Shown here one piece after another: positions 1-5,285 of a DNA stretch of 5,285 nt (positions within the stretch are counted from its first letter, which is position 1; each line of letters opens with the position of its first letter). Origin of the DNA: Alphaproteobacteria bacterium (lineage in GTDB: Bacteria; Pseudomonadota; Alphaproteobacteria; RS24); the NCBI GenBank assembly GCA_028816945.1, contig JAPPQG010000166.1, forward strand, positions 1 through 5,285, in the 5' to 3' direction. The notes under the pieces were generated by a model that worked only from the letters and a program-made list of their open reading frames with translations, was not told the origin of the DNA and searched no databases. The position numbers and the translations under genes are program-made.

Positions 1-526
1 GCCCAGCACGCGCATCTTCGGTTACATCGCGGGCATATTTTTTAAGCGCATCATAGCCTTCTTCTGCCGAGGCACTATCTGCAACCCGCCCTTTGCGTAA
101 TTGAGCTATCGCATTGGCTAATGGCTCTGCCTGCAAACCGCATTTTTGTAAAATCTGTGCCGCCTTACTCTCAATCGCAAGCAGGGCTTGTAAGAAACGC
201 TCAATAGAAACAAATTGGTCGCCCGCTTGATTGGCTTTTTTTTCAGCATCGGTAAAAACTTTCGCCATGTCTGGTGCCATTGTTAATTGGGCGCCAGAGC
301 CTGAGACTTTCGTAAAGCCCGCCAAAGCAGACTCAATTTCCCGCCGCGCCAACATGGCATCGCCGCCCGCCGCCCGTATCAGCCCATCGGCAAGCCCTTC
401 TGCATCATCTAACAAGCATTTTAGCAAATGGATAGGTTCAAAACGCGGATGACCCTCACCAAGCGCAAAACTTTGCGCGGCTTGGATAAATCCTTTGCTA
501 CGGTCAGTATATTTAGCTGGGTTCAT
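1..526 (-). CDS. clpB: ATP-dependent disaggregase ClpB, N-terminal part (runs off left edge)
   Basis: ClpB is a cytosolic hexameric AAA+ chaperone that works with DnaK/DnaJ to pull proteins out of aggregates after heat stress. The visible 175 residues match the family start: an N-terminal MNPAKYTDR, then two Clp N-repeats (about residues 5-75 and 80-148), each with a helical bundle such as GFIQAAQSFALGEGH and FVSIERFLQALLA. After these comes the conserved linker before the first nucleotide-binding domain (RKGRVADSASAEEGYDALKK, then YARDVTEDARAG). The Walker A motif, second AAA+ domain and M-domain lie beyond the window, so intactness cannot be judged. The full protein is usually about 860 residues. 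The start at 526 is supported by a strong AAAGGAG Shine-Dalgarno five bases upstream. The gene is separated from the DUF4167 gene by 421 bp, so it probably has its own promoter. The related ClpA and ClpC differ in this linker, so ClpB is the firm choice. Confidence 0.96.
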   Translation of the reverse strand, partial: MNPAKYTDRSKGFIQAAQSFALGEGHPRFEPIHLLKCLLDDAEGLADGLIRAAGGDAMLARREIESALAGFTKVSGSGAQLTMAPDMAKVFTDAEKKANQAGDQFVSIERFLQALLAIESKAAQILQKCGLQAEPLANAIAQLRKGRVADSASAEEGYDALKKYARDVTEDARAG

Positions 527-531
527 AATCG

Positions 532-538
532 CTCCTTT
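532..538 (-). promoter_or_regulatory. Strong ribosome binding site of clpB
   Basis: AAAGGAG on the minus strand, followed by the five-base spacer CGATT and ATG at 526. It is one of the best Shine-Dalgarno matches in the window and fixes the clpB start. Confidence 0.85.
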
Positions 539-559
539 CACACCCAAATAGCAAAATTA

Positions 560-584
560 AATAGCAAATCATGGCGCAAGCAGG
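560..584 (-). promoter_or_regulatory. Candidate heat-shock-like promoter of clpB
   Basis: On the minus strand CCTG (584-581) is followed after 16 bases by CTATT (564-560). This loosely resembles the alphaproteobacterial RpoH pattern CTTG-N16/17-CYTAT. The TGCTATTTA stretch also reads as an extended -10 for a housekeeping sigma factor. The implied start would lie roughly 25-30 nt before ATG, which suits clpB. The -35 is one base off the core, and a true CTTG (580-577) is only 12 bases from the -10, so this is a weak call resting partly on clpB being a classic heat-shock gene. Confidence 0.25.
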
Positions 585-615
585 CCAAACTGCCACCAAC
601 ACGGCAACATATTTA

Positions 616-699
616 ATGGCCTATTATCTATATGGCCTAGTATCTATATGGCCTAGTATCTATATGGCCTATTATCTATATGGCCTATTATCTATATGG
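616..699. repeat. Near-perfect 16-bp tandem repeat, five copies plus a partial
   Basis: The unit ATGGCCTATTATCTAT occurs head to tail at 616, 632, 648, 664 and 680, ending in a partial ATGG at 696. Copies differ at only one position (ninth base: T, G, G, T, T). A 16-bp unit does not keep a reading frame, so this is not a repeat protein. It lies 90 bp upstream of clpB ATG and directly beside a second, more degenerate array of similar period. The near identity suggests recent expansion by replication slippage. Each unit carries a GGCC core within AT-rich DNA. No function is recognised. Confidence 0.95.
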
Positions 700-752
700 T
701 AAAGAGATTGCCGCACAACAAGGGGCAAAGAGAATTATTTCAGCATATTATT

Positions 753-937
753 GCGGCTTTATTTTGACCCCTTTATTTAGAGTGCCTTTATTTTAGCGCG
801 TCTTTATTTAGTTCAGCCTTATTTTAGTTCGGCCGTATTTTAGAGCGTCTTTATTTTCGCTTGGCCTTATTTTAGCGCGTCCCTATTTTCGCTTGGCTTT
901 ATTTTAGTGCGGCTTTATTTAACACACCTCTATTGTA
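753..937. repeat. Degenerate tandem array, 11-12 units of about 16 bp
   Basis: Eleven clear units of 13-17 bp begin at 753, 766, 780, 796, 811, 827, 843, 858, 875, 890 and 907, with a decayed twelfth at 922-937. Each has a variable GC-rich half (for example GCGCGTC, GTTCGGCC, CGCTTGGC) followed by a constant CTTTATTTTA half. On the minus strand, the direction of the genes, each unit reads roughly TAAAATAAAGNCGCNC, bringing repeated stop codons. Varying unit length rules out an in-frame repeat protein, and the lack of spacers unrelated to the repeat rules out CRISPR. It starts 11 bp past the DUF4167 stop and fills most of the gap to clpB. Confidence 0.88.
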
Positions 938-947
938 ATGAGGGGAT

Positions 948-1427
948 TTAACGAGGTGGGGCAGATGATTCGTCAGAATCTGTATTCGTATCTTTTTCTA
1001 CTTTTATTTTACGGCGGCGTAAATGACCCAAACGGGGGGATTTATTTTTATTTTGGTCGGCGCCTGCTTCATTCGCATTTTGGCCTTCCCCATTCACTTT
1101 GTCTAATACGAGCATTTGGCCATTATCGCCATCGCTCGCAGTTGTGGCTTGCGGTTTTGTGTCGGAGGCGTTTGGCTCATTTTCCCCATTGGCATGGTCG
1201 CTTTTAGCTGCTTGATTGGCGGCCATAATGCGATAATAATGTTCGGCATGTTGGAAATAATTTTCGGCATTTATCAAATCACCAGCCGATAGCGCATCAC
1301 GCGCAAGGGTTTGGTATTTTTCACAAACAGTATTAGCTGAGCCACGCACCTTTACATCAGGGCCATTGCTTTCATAACTTTTATTAGCGGGGTTCGCTTG
1401 ACGGCGACCACGGCGTGAACGTTTCAT
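948..1427 (-). CDS. DUF4167 domain protein, small basic/disordered, function unknown
   Basis: A 159-residue protein of the alphaproteobacterial DUF4167 family. The conserved domain occupies about residues 1-75: a basic start (MKRSRRGRRQ), then KSYESNGPDVKVRGSANTV, CEKYQTLARDALSAGD and the signature NAENYFQHAEHYYRIMAANQ. The second region looks like a helical hairpin resembling a TPR repeat. Residues 75-128 are Asn, Asp, Glu, Gly and Ala rich and probably disordered. A basic patch (PRLGHLRRRKIK, 131-142) precedes an acidic Ser/Thr/Asp tail. The two basic ends suggest nucleic-acid or ribosome contact, but that is inference; I know of no assigned function. The ATG at 1427 has AGGA (1438-1435) seven bases upstream and an in-frame TAG four codons upstream, so no longer start is possible. 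Position between prmC and clpB agrees with the family's usual setting. The 623-bp upstream gap suggests separate transcription from prmC. Confidence 0.93.
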   Translation of the reverse strand: MKRSRRGRRQANPANKSYESNGPDVKVRGSANTVCEKYQTLARDALSAGDLINAENYFQHAEHYYRIMAANQAAKSDHANGENEPNASDTKPQATTASDGDNGQMLVLDKVNGEGQNANEAGADQNKNKSPRLGHLRRRKIKVEKDTNTDSDESSAPPR

Positions 1428-1476
1428 ATTGTCATCCTATTATAAAACCCTATCATCAAATAATTATCGCATATGC

Positions 1477-1520
1477 TTAATCTATTGCAGATCAATCTGT
1501 TGCATATCAATCTATTAAGG
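1477..1520. repeat. 15-bp direct repeat, three copies
   Basis: AATCT recurs at exactly 15-bp spacing (1479, 1494, 1509) within units close to TCAATCTGTTGCATA. The first two copies differ at few positions and the third diverges in its last third. It lies 50-93 bp upstream of the DUF4167 start codon. The period is divisible by three, but the open frame across it has no other coding support. Confidence 0.7.
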
Positions 1521-1597
1521 CCAGTTATTGCAAGTAAGACCCATTTGGGCGCAAATCCCAGCGGATAAACCGGCGCAATATGCCAACCGAATATCCA

Positions 1598-1692
1598 AAC
1601 TAAACGCAAAACTCGAACTAAATGCTATAACGACCCAACTAAACGCGCAAGTGATTATTTAACGAATGCCAAATTATCCCAAACCTAAATGC
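1598..1692. repeat. Degenerate dispersed 10-bp repeat, four copies
   Basis: AACTAAACGC occurs at 1598-1607 and 1637-1646, with variants AACTAAATGC at 1616-1625 and AACCTAAATGC at 1682-1692. On the minus strand these read GCGTTTAGTT-like. Spacing is irregular (18, 21 and about 45 bp), so it is a cluster rather than a strict tandem array. It could be repeated protein-binding sites or remnants of an older array. Confidence 0.45.
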
Positions 1693-1755
1693 GCAACCAT
1701 ATAAACTTAACACATTTCCCTTAGCTGTGTATAGCACCATATATTGCTATATATA

Positions 1756-1783
1756 ACAATAGCAAATTTTTTACATATGACAA
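1756..1783 (-). promoter_or_regulatory. Candidate sigma-70-type promoter upstream of the DUF4167 gene
   Basis: On the minus strand TTGTCA (1783-1778, five of six bases of TTGACA) is followed by a 16-base spacer and TATTGT (1761-1756, four of six of TATAAT). It would give a leader of about 320 nt before the DUF4167 start, which is long. AT-rich DNA produces such matches by chance, so confidence is low. Confidence 0.25.
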
Positions 1784-1901
1784 ATATATTTTGTCGCTTT
1801 TTTCATTTTTTTAATTTTTGTGTCTTTTTTTACATGTGGCTTTTTTACTGTATCCTTTTTCATTTGATTTTACATATAATTTTACATGTAATTTTTTTAC
1901 A
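1767..1901. other. T-rich tract with repeated TTTACAT motifs and a TTACATGTAA palindrome
   Basis: The plus strand here is dominated by runs of T. TTTACAT followed by A or G and then T occurs at 1770, 1829, 1869 and 1881, with near variants ending the runs at about 1848 and 1901. The copy at 1881 forms the perfect 10-bp palindrome TTACATGTAA (1882-1891). On the minus strand the motif reads ATGTAAA, a start codon directly followed by a stop. The hairpin GACAAA-TATAT-TTTGTC (1779-1795) followed by T runs looks like a weak plus-strand terminator, though no plus-strand gene precedes it. Confidence 0.5.
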
Positions 1902-1952
1902 GAATAATCATCTGTCGGGCGTGGCAAATCTTAAAATTATCTAAATTTTATA

Positions 1953-2000
1953 AATGACCCTCTTTATTGCAAACTGCCCTTTGCTTATCAATGACCCTCT
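1953..2000. repeat. 11-bp direct repeat flanking a small hairpin, after prmC
   Basis: AATGACCCTCT is present identically at 1953-1963 and 1990-2000, 37 bp apart. Between them GCAAA (1969-1973) and TTTGC (1980-1984) can form a five-pair stem with a six-base loop. There is no U tract on the minus strand, so it is not a standard intrinsic terminator for prmC. Confidence 0.6.
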
Positions 2001-2020
2001 ATAATGCACTTACAATGGTT

Positions 2021-2037
2021 TTGCAATAGGCTTGCAA
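2021..2037. other. Small hairpin just downstream of prmC
   Basis: TTGCAA-TAGGC-TTGCAA forms a six-pair stem with a five-base loop, 13 bp beyond the prmC stop. A run of T follows it only on the plus strand, so for the minus-strand prmC transcript it would at best be a processing or stabilising hairpin. Two TTTTATGG copies (2041 and 2049) sit next to it and reach into the prmC stop codon. Confidence 0.35.
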
Positions 2038-2050
2038 TGTTTTTATGGTT

Positions 2051-2923
2051 TTATGGTTTGCACGCTAACACAATGCGCGGCTGCTCGGCAAGGTCATTTT
2101 TAACCTCAATATCACTAAAAGCATATTTTTTAAGCAAATCAACAAGATAATCAGCCTGCCCTTGCCCTATTTCAAAACCAACCCAGCCTTGCGGCACTAA
2201 ATAAGCCGCTAATTGTGGCACAAGCAAACGATATATGCCAAGCCCATCGGCACCACCAGCAAGCGCTCGCACAGGGTCATAGAAACGCACTTCGGGCGCA
2301 AGTTGCGCGATTATTGCATTGGGAATATAGGGCGGATTACACAAAATAAGGGCAAATTGTTCCTGCTGCATATTGATAGAACGCAACCAATTTGACTGGC
2401 GGAAAAAAGCACGCGCCCCCACATCTGCCCCTCTTAACCCATGCATAGCGGCATTTATGCGCGCTTGGCGTAAAGCGCGCATGCTTATATCAACACCAAG
2501 CCCATAAGCCGTCTTTATATGTGTAAGACAAGCAATTAACAAACAGCCCGACCCCGTGCCTAAATCAAGCATGCGGGGGGCAGTAAAATGAGCCGCCTTT
2601 TCAATCATAGCAGATACTAAATGCTCGCTTTCAGGGCGCGGGTCAAATGTTGCTGTGTTGAGTTGAAAAGGAAGGCCATAAAATTCGCGCGCCCCCATCA
2701 GCCGTGATACAGGACAGCCCGCTAAACGCTTTTTGGCAAGGCTTTTTAATTTTTTTAATTGCCGTGCCTCCATTGGCTGTTTGGCTTGGGTGATAAGGGC
2801 GGTCTCATCAAAGCCAAGCGCAAAGCCTGTTAGCAGGCGGGCATCAAGGGCGGGTGTAGCACATCCTGCGACACGCAAATCAGCAGCAAGGCGATATTGC
2901 GCCGCTTCTATGGTGAGATTCAT
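2051..2923 (-). CDS. prmC: Peptide chain release factor N5-glutamine methyltransferase PrmC (HemK)
   Basis: PrmC transfers a methyl group from S-adenosylmethionine to the glutamine of the GGQ motif of release factors, which speeds peptide release on the ribosome; it is cytosolic. The 290 residues, near the family norm, show the N-terminal helical substrate-binding domain (about 1-85) and then a class I methyltransferase fold. Visible features are [11 protein letters not shown] (93-103), SAM motif [11 protein letters not shown] (118-127), an acidic residue after the second strand (D145 in GVDIS) and the catalytic NPPY at 196-199. The family block [18 protein letters not shown] (215-232) and IGQGQ (252-256) follow. 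ATG at 2923 overlaps the prfA stop as ATGA, and GGGAGGG lies eight bases upstream, so translation is probably coupled to prfA, whose product is its substrate. All key residues are present. It has no methyltransferase features of the LpxA-like or ribosomal L3 enzymes beyond the shared NPPY fold, and prfA linkage favours PrmC over PrmB. Confidence 0.97.
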   Translation of the reverse strand: MNLTIEAAQYRLAADLRVAGCATPALDARLLTGFALGFDETALITQAKQPMEARQLKKLKSLAKKRLAGCPVSRLMGAREFYGLPFQLNTATFDPRPESEHLVSAMIEKAAHFTAPRMLDLGTGSGCLLIACLTHIKTAYGLGVDISMRALRQARINAAMHGLRGADVGARAFFRQSNWLRSINMQQEQFALILCNPPYIPNAIIAQLAPEVRFYDPVRALAGGADGLGIYRLLVPQLAAYLVPQGWVGFEIGQGQADYLVDLLKKYAFSDIEVKNDLAEQPRIVLACKP

Positions 2924-4050
2924 GGATTCGGCCCTCCCATGCTTTGTTTATGCGTGCTTTCCTTTTCGGCTTCATTGCCTGCTATATCGCGCGCATTGGC
3001 AAGACGGCGGGCTTGGTCTTCGGCCATTAAAGCCTCAATAATTTCTTGTAGCCCATCGCCGGCAATAATTTTCTCCAATTTATGCAGGGTCAAATTGATA
3101 CGGTGATCTGTCACCCGCCCTTGTGGAAAATTATAAGTGCGAATCCGTTCCGACCTATCGCCTGAGCCGACTTGTAATTTGCGGTCAAAGGCGCGTTCAT
3201 TTTCAACACGGGCGCGCTCAGCCTCAAAAAGCCGCGCCCGTAAAACCTGCATGGCTTTGGCGCGGTTTTTATGTTGCGATTTTTCATCTTGCTGGCTCAC
3301 CACAATGCCACTTGGCAAATGGGTGATACGCACCGCACTATCGGTCGTATTGACAGATTGCCCGCCCGGCCCGCTAGCACGGAAAACATCAATCCGCAAA
3401 TCTTTCTCATCAATCACCACATCTGGTTCAGACGGCTCAGGCAAAACCGCCACAGTCGCCGCTGAGGTATGAATGCGCCCGCTACTTTCAGTCTCTGGCA
3501 CGCGTTGGACACGATGGACGCCACTTTCAAATTTCAAGCGGGAAAAAGCCCCCGCCCCGCGAATAGCAACAATAATTTCCTTATAGCCGCCAATATCACC
3601 CGAAGATTGGCTGATAAGTTCCAACTTAAAAGATGATAATTCCGCATAGCGCGCATACATGCGAAATAAATCACCGGCAAAAAGAGCCGCCTCATGCCCG
3701 CCTGTGCCAGCGCGCAATTCAAGGATAACATTCATGTCATCGGCTTCATCTTTTGGCAAAAGCAAAATTTGTAATTCCTGCTCCATAGCAGACAAATTAT
3801 TTTGCAATTCTAATAATTCTGTTTGCGCCAAAGCTTTCATATCCACATCATCACTATCGACAAGCATTTTTAATTCATCAATTTCCTTTAACTTCGCGCG
3901 ATAGGACGCCACCAATTCGGCCAAAGGGGCGATACGGGCATATTCTTTCGACAATGAAACAAAACGCTCAGGCGGCAATGCGCCATTCATATCTTGTTGC
4001 AAAGCCTGTGCGCGCGCTAAAATAGCATCTAATTGGTCAGTTGGCAGCAT
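2920..4050 (-). CDS. prfA: Peptide chain release factor 1 (RF1)
   Basis: RF1 reads UAA and UAG in the ribosomal A site and triggers hydrolysis of the finished peptide. The 376 residues run: helical domain 1 (about 1-100), then [20 protein letters not shown] (111-130). The stop-recognition domain follows, with [20 protein letters not shown] (179-198), where P185-E-T187 is the PxT tripeptide diagnostic of RF1 rather than RF2's SPF. Next come the catalytic [16 protein letters not shown] (226-241), with G229-G230-Q231 as PrmC's methylation target, and the C-terminal domain with [21 protein letters not shown] place the start at ATG 4050, preceded by AGGGGCG with a short spacer. A TTG at 4098 would add 16 unconserved residues and has no clear ribosome binding site. 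The gene overlaps ispG by 14 nt and prmC by 4 nt. The last 20 or so residues (from about 353) are a Glu/Lys/Asn-rich tail beyond the usual end. Confidence 0.96.
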   Translation of the reverse strand: MLPTDQLDAILARAQALQQDMNGALPPERFVSLSKEYARIAPLAELVASYRAKLKEIDELKMLVDSDDVDMKALAQTELLELQNNLSAMEQELQILLLPKDEADDMNVILELRAGTGGHEAALFAGDLFRMYARYAELSSFKLELISQSSGDIGGYKEIIVAIRGAGAFSRLKFESGVHRVQRVPETESSGRIHTSAATVAVLPEPSEPDVVIDEKDLRIDVFRASGPGGQSVNTTDSAVRITHLPSGIVVSQQDEKSQHKNRAKAMQVLRARLFEAERARVENERAFDRKLQVGSGDRSERIRTYNFPQGRVTDHRINLTLHKLEKIIAGDGLQEIIEALMAEDQARRLANARDIAGNEAEKESTHKQSMGGPNP

Positions 4051-5176
4051 GCTCGCCCCTATTATTTTGTGCGCGCAATTCAGCCGCTTTATTTTCAACC
4101 AACCCCACTAAATGCTCTATCATGTCCTCGTTAGACATTTTATGGTCGGCCGCGCCGGCAATATAAACCATGCCCGCGCCACGCCCACCGCCGGTAAAGC
4201 CTAAATCTGTTTCGCGTGCTTCACCCGGCCCATTCACTACACAACCAATAATAGATAAGGTGACAGGCTCTGTAATATGGGCTAGGCGTTTTTCTAAAAT
4301 CTGCACAGTTTCAATCACATCAAAACCCTGCCGCGCACAAGAAGGGCAAGAAATAATTGTCACGCCACGATGGCGTAACCCAAGTGATTTAAGCAATTCA
4401 AAACCAATTGTGACCTCATCCACAGGGTCAGACGATAAAGACACACGCAATGTATCGCCAATCCCCTCCCAAAGAAGTAGCCCCAACCCAATAGAGGATT
4501 TAACCGTGCCAGAGCGCAAACTGCCCGCTTCGGTAATGCCAATATGCAAAGGACAATCGACTGCTTGTGCTAATTGGCGATAGGCTTCAACTGTCAAAAA
4601 TACATCGGACGCTTTAACGCTAATTTTATAATTGTGAAAATCATGCTCTTGCAAAATAGCGACATGCGCTAACGCACTATCAACCATTGCTTGCGGACAG
4701 GGGCCTTTATATTTTTCCAATAAATGTTTCTCCAACGACCCCGCATTAACCCCAATGCGTATCGAACAATTATAATCACGCGCCGCTTGAATTACTTCAC
4801 GCACACGCGCCTTATTGCCTATATTGCCCGGGTTAATCCGCAAACAAGCCGCCCCCGCAGCAGCAGCCTCTATGGCATGCTTATAGTGAAAATGAATATC
4901 AGCAATAAGTGGCACAGATACAGCAGGCACAATTTTACGCAAAGCCTCTGTACTTGCCTCATCAGGGCAAGACACACGCACAATATCTGCCCCTGCTACC
5001 TCTAAATCTTGGATTTGTTTAATAGTGTCTTTTACATTTGCCGTTGGCGTATTCGTCATAGATTGTACAGCAATAGGCGCATCACCGCCAATTGGCACAG
5101 AGCCTACATAAATTTGCCGACAGGGGCGGCGTTTAATTCGGCGCCAAGCGCGCACATTTTGTTTATCTTGATTCAT
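4037..5176 (-). CDS. ispG: 4-hydroxy-3-methylbut-2-en-1-yl diphosphate synthase IspG (GcpE)
   Basis: IspG is the [4Fe-4S] enzyme that reductively opens methylerythritol cyclodiphosphate to HMBPP, the sixth step of the MEP isoprenoid pathway, in the cytosol. The 379 residues match the short two-domain bacterial form. The TIM-barrel part begins with [20 protein letters not shown] (20-39) and MTNTPTANV, and carries [22 protein letters not shown] (89-98), [10 protein letters not shown] (111-120) and the GVNAGSLEK loop (142-150). ITEAGS and [20 protein letters not shown] (228-247) follow. The cluster domain has ligands C277 and C280 (ISCPSC), C312 ([10 protein letters not shown]) and E319, all present, ending in the typical TDLGFTGG and a nucleotide-free tail. 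ATG at 5176 gives a start like relatives; only a weak AGAG lies upstream. The end overlaps prfA by 14 nt, suggesting co-translation. hisS, which I recall following ispG in some alphaproteobacteria, is absent. Confidence 0.97.
   Translation of the reverse strand: MNQDKQNVRAWRRIKRRPCRQIYVGSVPIGGDAPIAVQSMTNTPTANVKDTIKQIQDLEVAGADIVRVSCPDEASTEALRKIVPAVSVPLIADIHFHYKHAIEAAAAGAACLRINPGNIGNKARVREVIQAARDYNCSIRIGVNAGSLEKHLLEKYKGPCPQAMVDSALAHVAILQEHDFHNYKISVKASDVFLTVEAYRQLAQAVDCPLHIGITEAGSLRSGTVKSSIGLGLLLWEGIGDTLRVSLSSDPVDEVTIGFELLKSLGLRHRGVTIISCPSCARQGFDVIETVQILEKRLAHITEPVTLSIIGCVVNGPGEARETDLGFTGGGRGAGMVYIAGAADHKMSNEDMIEHLVGLVENKAAELRAQNNRGEHAAN
4054..4060 (-). promoter_or_regulatory. Ribosome binding site deciding the prfA start
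   Basis: AGGGGCG on the minus strand lies three to five bases before ATG at 4050, inside the ispG coding end. It supports 4050 rather than the upstream TTG at 4098, which is preceded only by AT-poor coding sequence of ispG without a purine-rich site. Confidence 0.65.
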
Positions 5177-5285
5177 AATGCTCTAATCGTAACCTAAATG
5201 ACCCATGAACGCTTATCGCTTTTATCGCTCAATAATTATCGCTTTTCGCTTGCTTGTGCCATAATTCGATTGGGAAAAATTTTGC
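5177..5285 (-). promoter_or_regulatory. ispG upstream region with three TTATCGC motifs
   Basis: TTATCGC occurs at 5213-5219, 5222-5228 and 5236-5242 (GCGATAA on the minus strand), within 30 bp and 37-66 bp before the ispG start. The copy nearest the edge contains GATAAT, which could serve as a -10 element, with a poor TTATGG 18 bases upstream. All three minus-strand frames are open from the window edge for 15-20 codons, so the tail of an upstream gene may be present but cannot be identified. Confidence 0.4.

Larger units (their letters stand above)
527..947. other. Intergenic region between the DUF4167 gene and clpB
   Basis: No gene is supported in these 421 bp. Reading toward clpB it holds the degenerate array (937-753), a short unique stretch (752-700), the 16-bp array (699-616), and the likely clpB leader (615-527) with a candidate promoter and a strong ribosome binding site. 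No convincing intrinsic terminator for the DUF4167 transcript is seen on the minus strand. A CCTC/GAGG stem just after its stop (927-943) is only four pairs and has no U tract. Confidence 0.8.
1428..2050. other. Long AT-rich intergenic region between prmC and the DUF4167 gene
   Basis: These 623 bp hold no gene I can support. In transcription order they contain a small hairpin and repeated AATGACCCTCT just after prmC, a strongly T-rich (plus strand) tract at 1767-1900 with repeated TTTACAT, an AT-rich hairpin and possible promoter at 1744-1783, four degenerate GCGTTTAGTT copies (1692-1598), and three 15-bp direct repeats (1520-1477) before the DUF4167 ribosome binding site. Such a long gap in an otherwise compact window suggests a promoter-bearing leader, an unrecognised RNA, or decayed sequence. 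Nothing decides between these. Confidence 0.7.

Noticed and set aside
231..616. Plus-strand open frames opposite clpB
   Set aside because: They are antisense to well-supported clpB coding sequence and its leader and show no family resemblance.
710..765. Intrinsic terminator GCCGCA...TGCGGC followed by TTTATTTT on the plus strand
   Set aside because: The stem is only six pairs with a loop of 36 bases, the T tract is interrupted and belongs to the repeat unit, and no plus-strand gene ends there.
616..937. CRISPR array
   Set aside because: Units are contiguous with no unique spacers of 30 bp or more, unit length is 14-17 bp, and no cas gene is present.
1424..1609. Minus-strand 61-codon open frame overlapping the DUF4167 start by ATGA
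   Set aside because: The overlap is tempting, but the protein resembles nothing I know, its middle is only the 15-bp DNA repeat translated (LICNR twice), and there is no clear ribosome binding site.
1771..1863. Minus-strand 30-codon Lys-rich frame (MKKDTVKKPHVKKDTK...)
   Set aside because: Its composition follows from the A-rich strand, in-frame stops sit just upstream, and no ribosome binding site precedes the ATG. Ribosome profiling could reopen the question.
1744..1944. Plus-strand 66-codon hydrophobic open frame starting at TTG
   Set aside because: Its Phe/Leu/Ile richness comes from T runs. The TTG start lies inside a hairpin, has no Shine-Dalgarno, and the frame is opposite to every other gene.
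4051..4098. Longer prfA start at TTG 4098 (16 extra residues)
   Set aside because: The extra residues do not resemble RF1 N termini, whereas [17 protein letters not shown] from 4050 does and has its own ribosome binding site.
5177..5285. C-terminal end of an upstream minus-strand gene at the right edge
   Set aside because: All three frames are open for only 15-20 codons from the edge and none gives a recognisable C terminus, so no call is possible.

Overview
This is a housekeeping segment from an alphaproteobacterium. All five recognisable genes lie on the minus strand, in the order ispG, prfA, prmC, a DUF4167 gene, clpB. The DUF4167 family is essentially alphaproteobacterial, and its position between prmC and clpB is, from general knowledge, typical of that class. 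Base composition is moderate to low GC by eye, with AT-rich intergenic DNA and Lys/Ala-rich proteins. A marine or host-associated lineage such as the SAR116-like groups is possible, but genus cannot be decided from the window.

Layout, in direction of transcription (right to left): 5285-5177 is a leader with three TTATCGC motifs. ispG (5176-4037) makes the penultimate enzyme of the MEP isoprenoid pathway. Its end overlaps prfA (4050-2920, release factor 1) by 14 nt, and prfA overlaps prmC (2923-2051, release factor glutamine methyltransferase) by the 4-nt ATGA. These three genes look like one translationally coupled unit. RF1 and PrmC are functional partners, since PrmC methylates the glutamine of the GGQ loop, visible here as Q231 of RF1. 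The 1428-2050 gap holds no convincing gene. It contains short direct repeats, a T-rich tract with repeated TTTACAT motifs and AT-rich hairpins. The DUF4167 gene (1427-948) follows, then a 421-bp gap (947-527) with two adjacent tandem arrays of about 16-bp period. The N-terminal part of clpB (526-1, a disaggregase) runs off the left edge.

The genes are ordinary, and I found no new defence, mobile or biosynthetic system. The most unusual content is non-coding. A degenerate array of 11-12 units of 14-17 bp sits beside a near-perfect array of five 16-bp units, immediately upstream of the clpB leader. Several smaller direct repeats occur in the other gaps. Their function is unknown.
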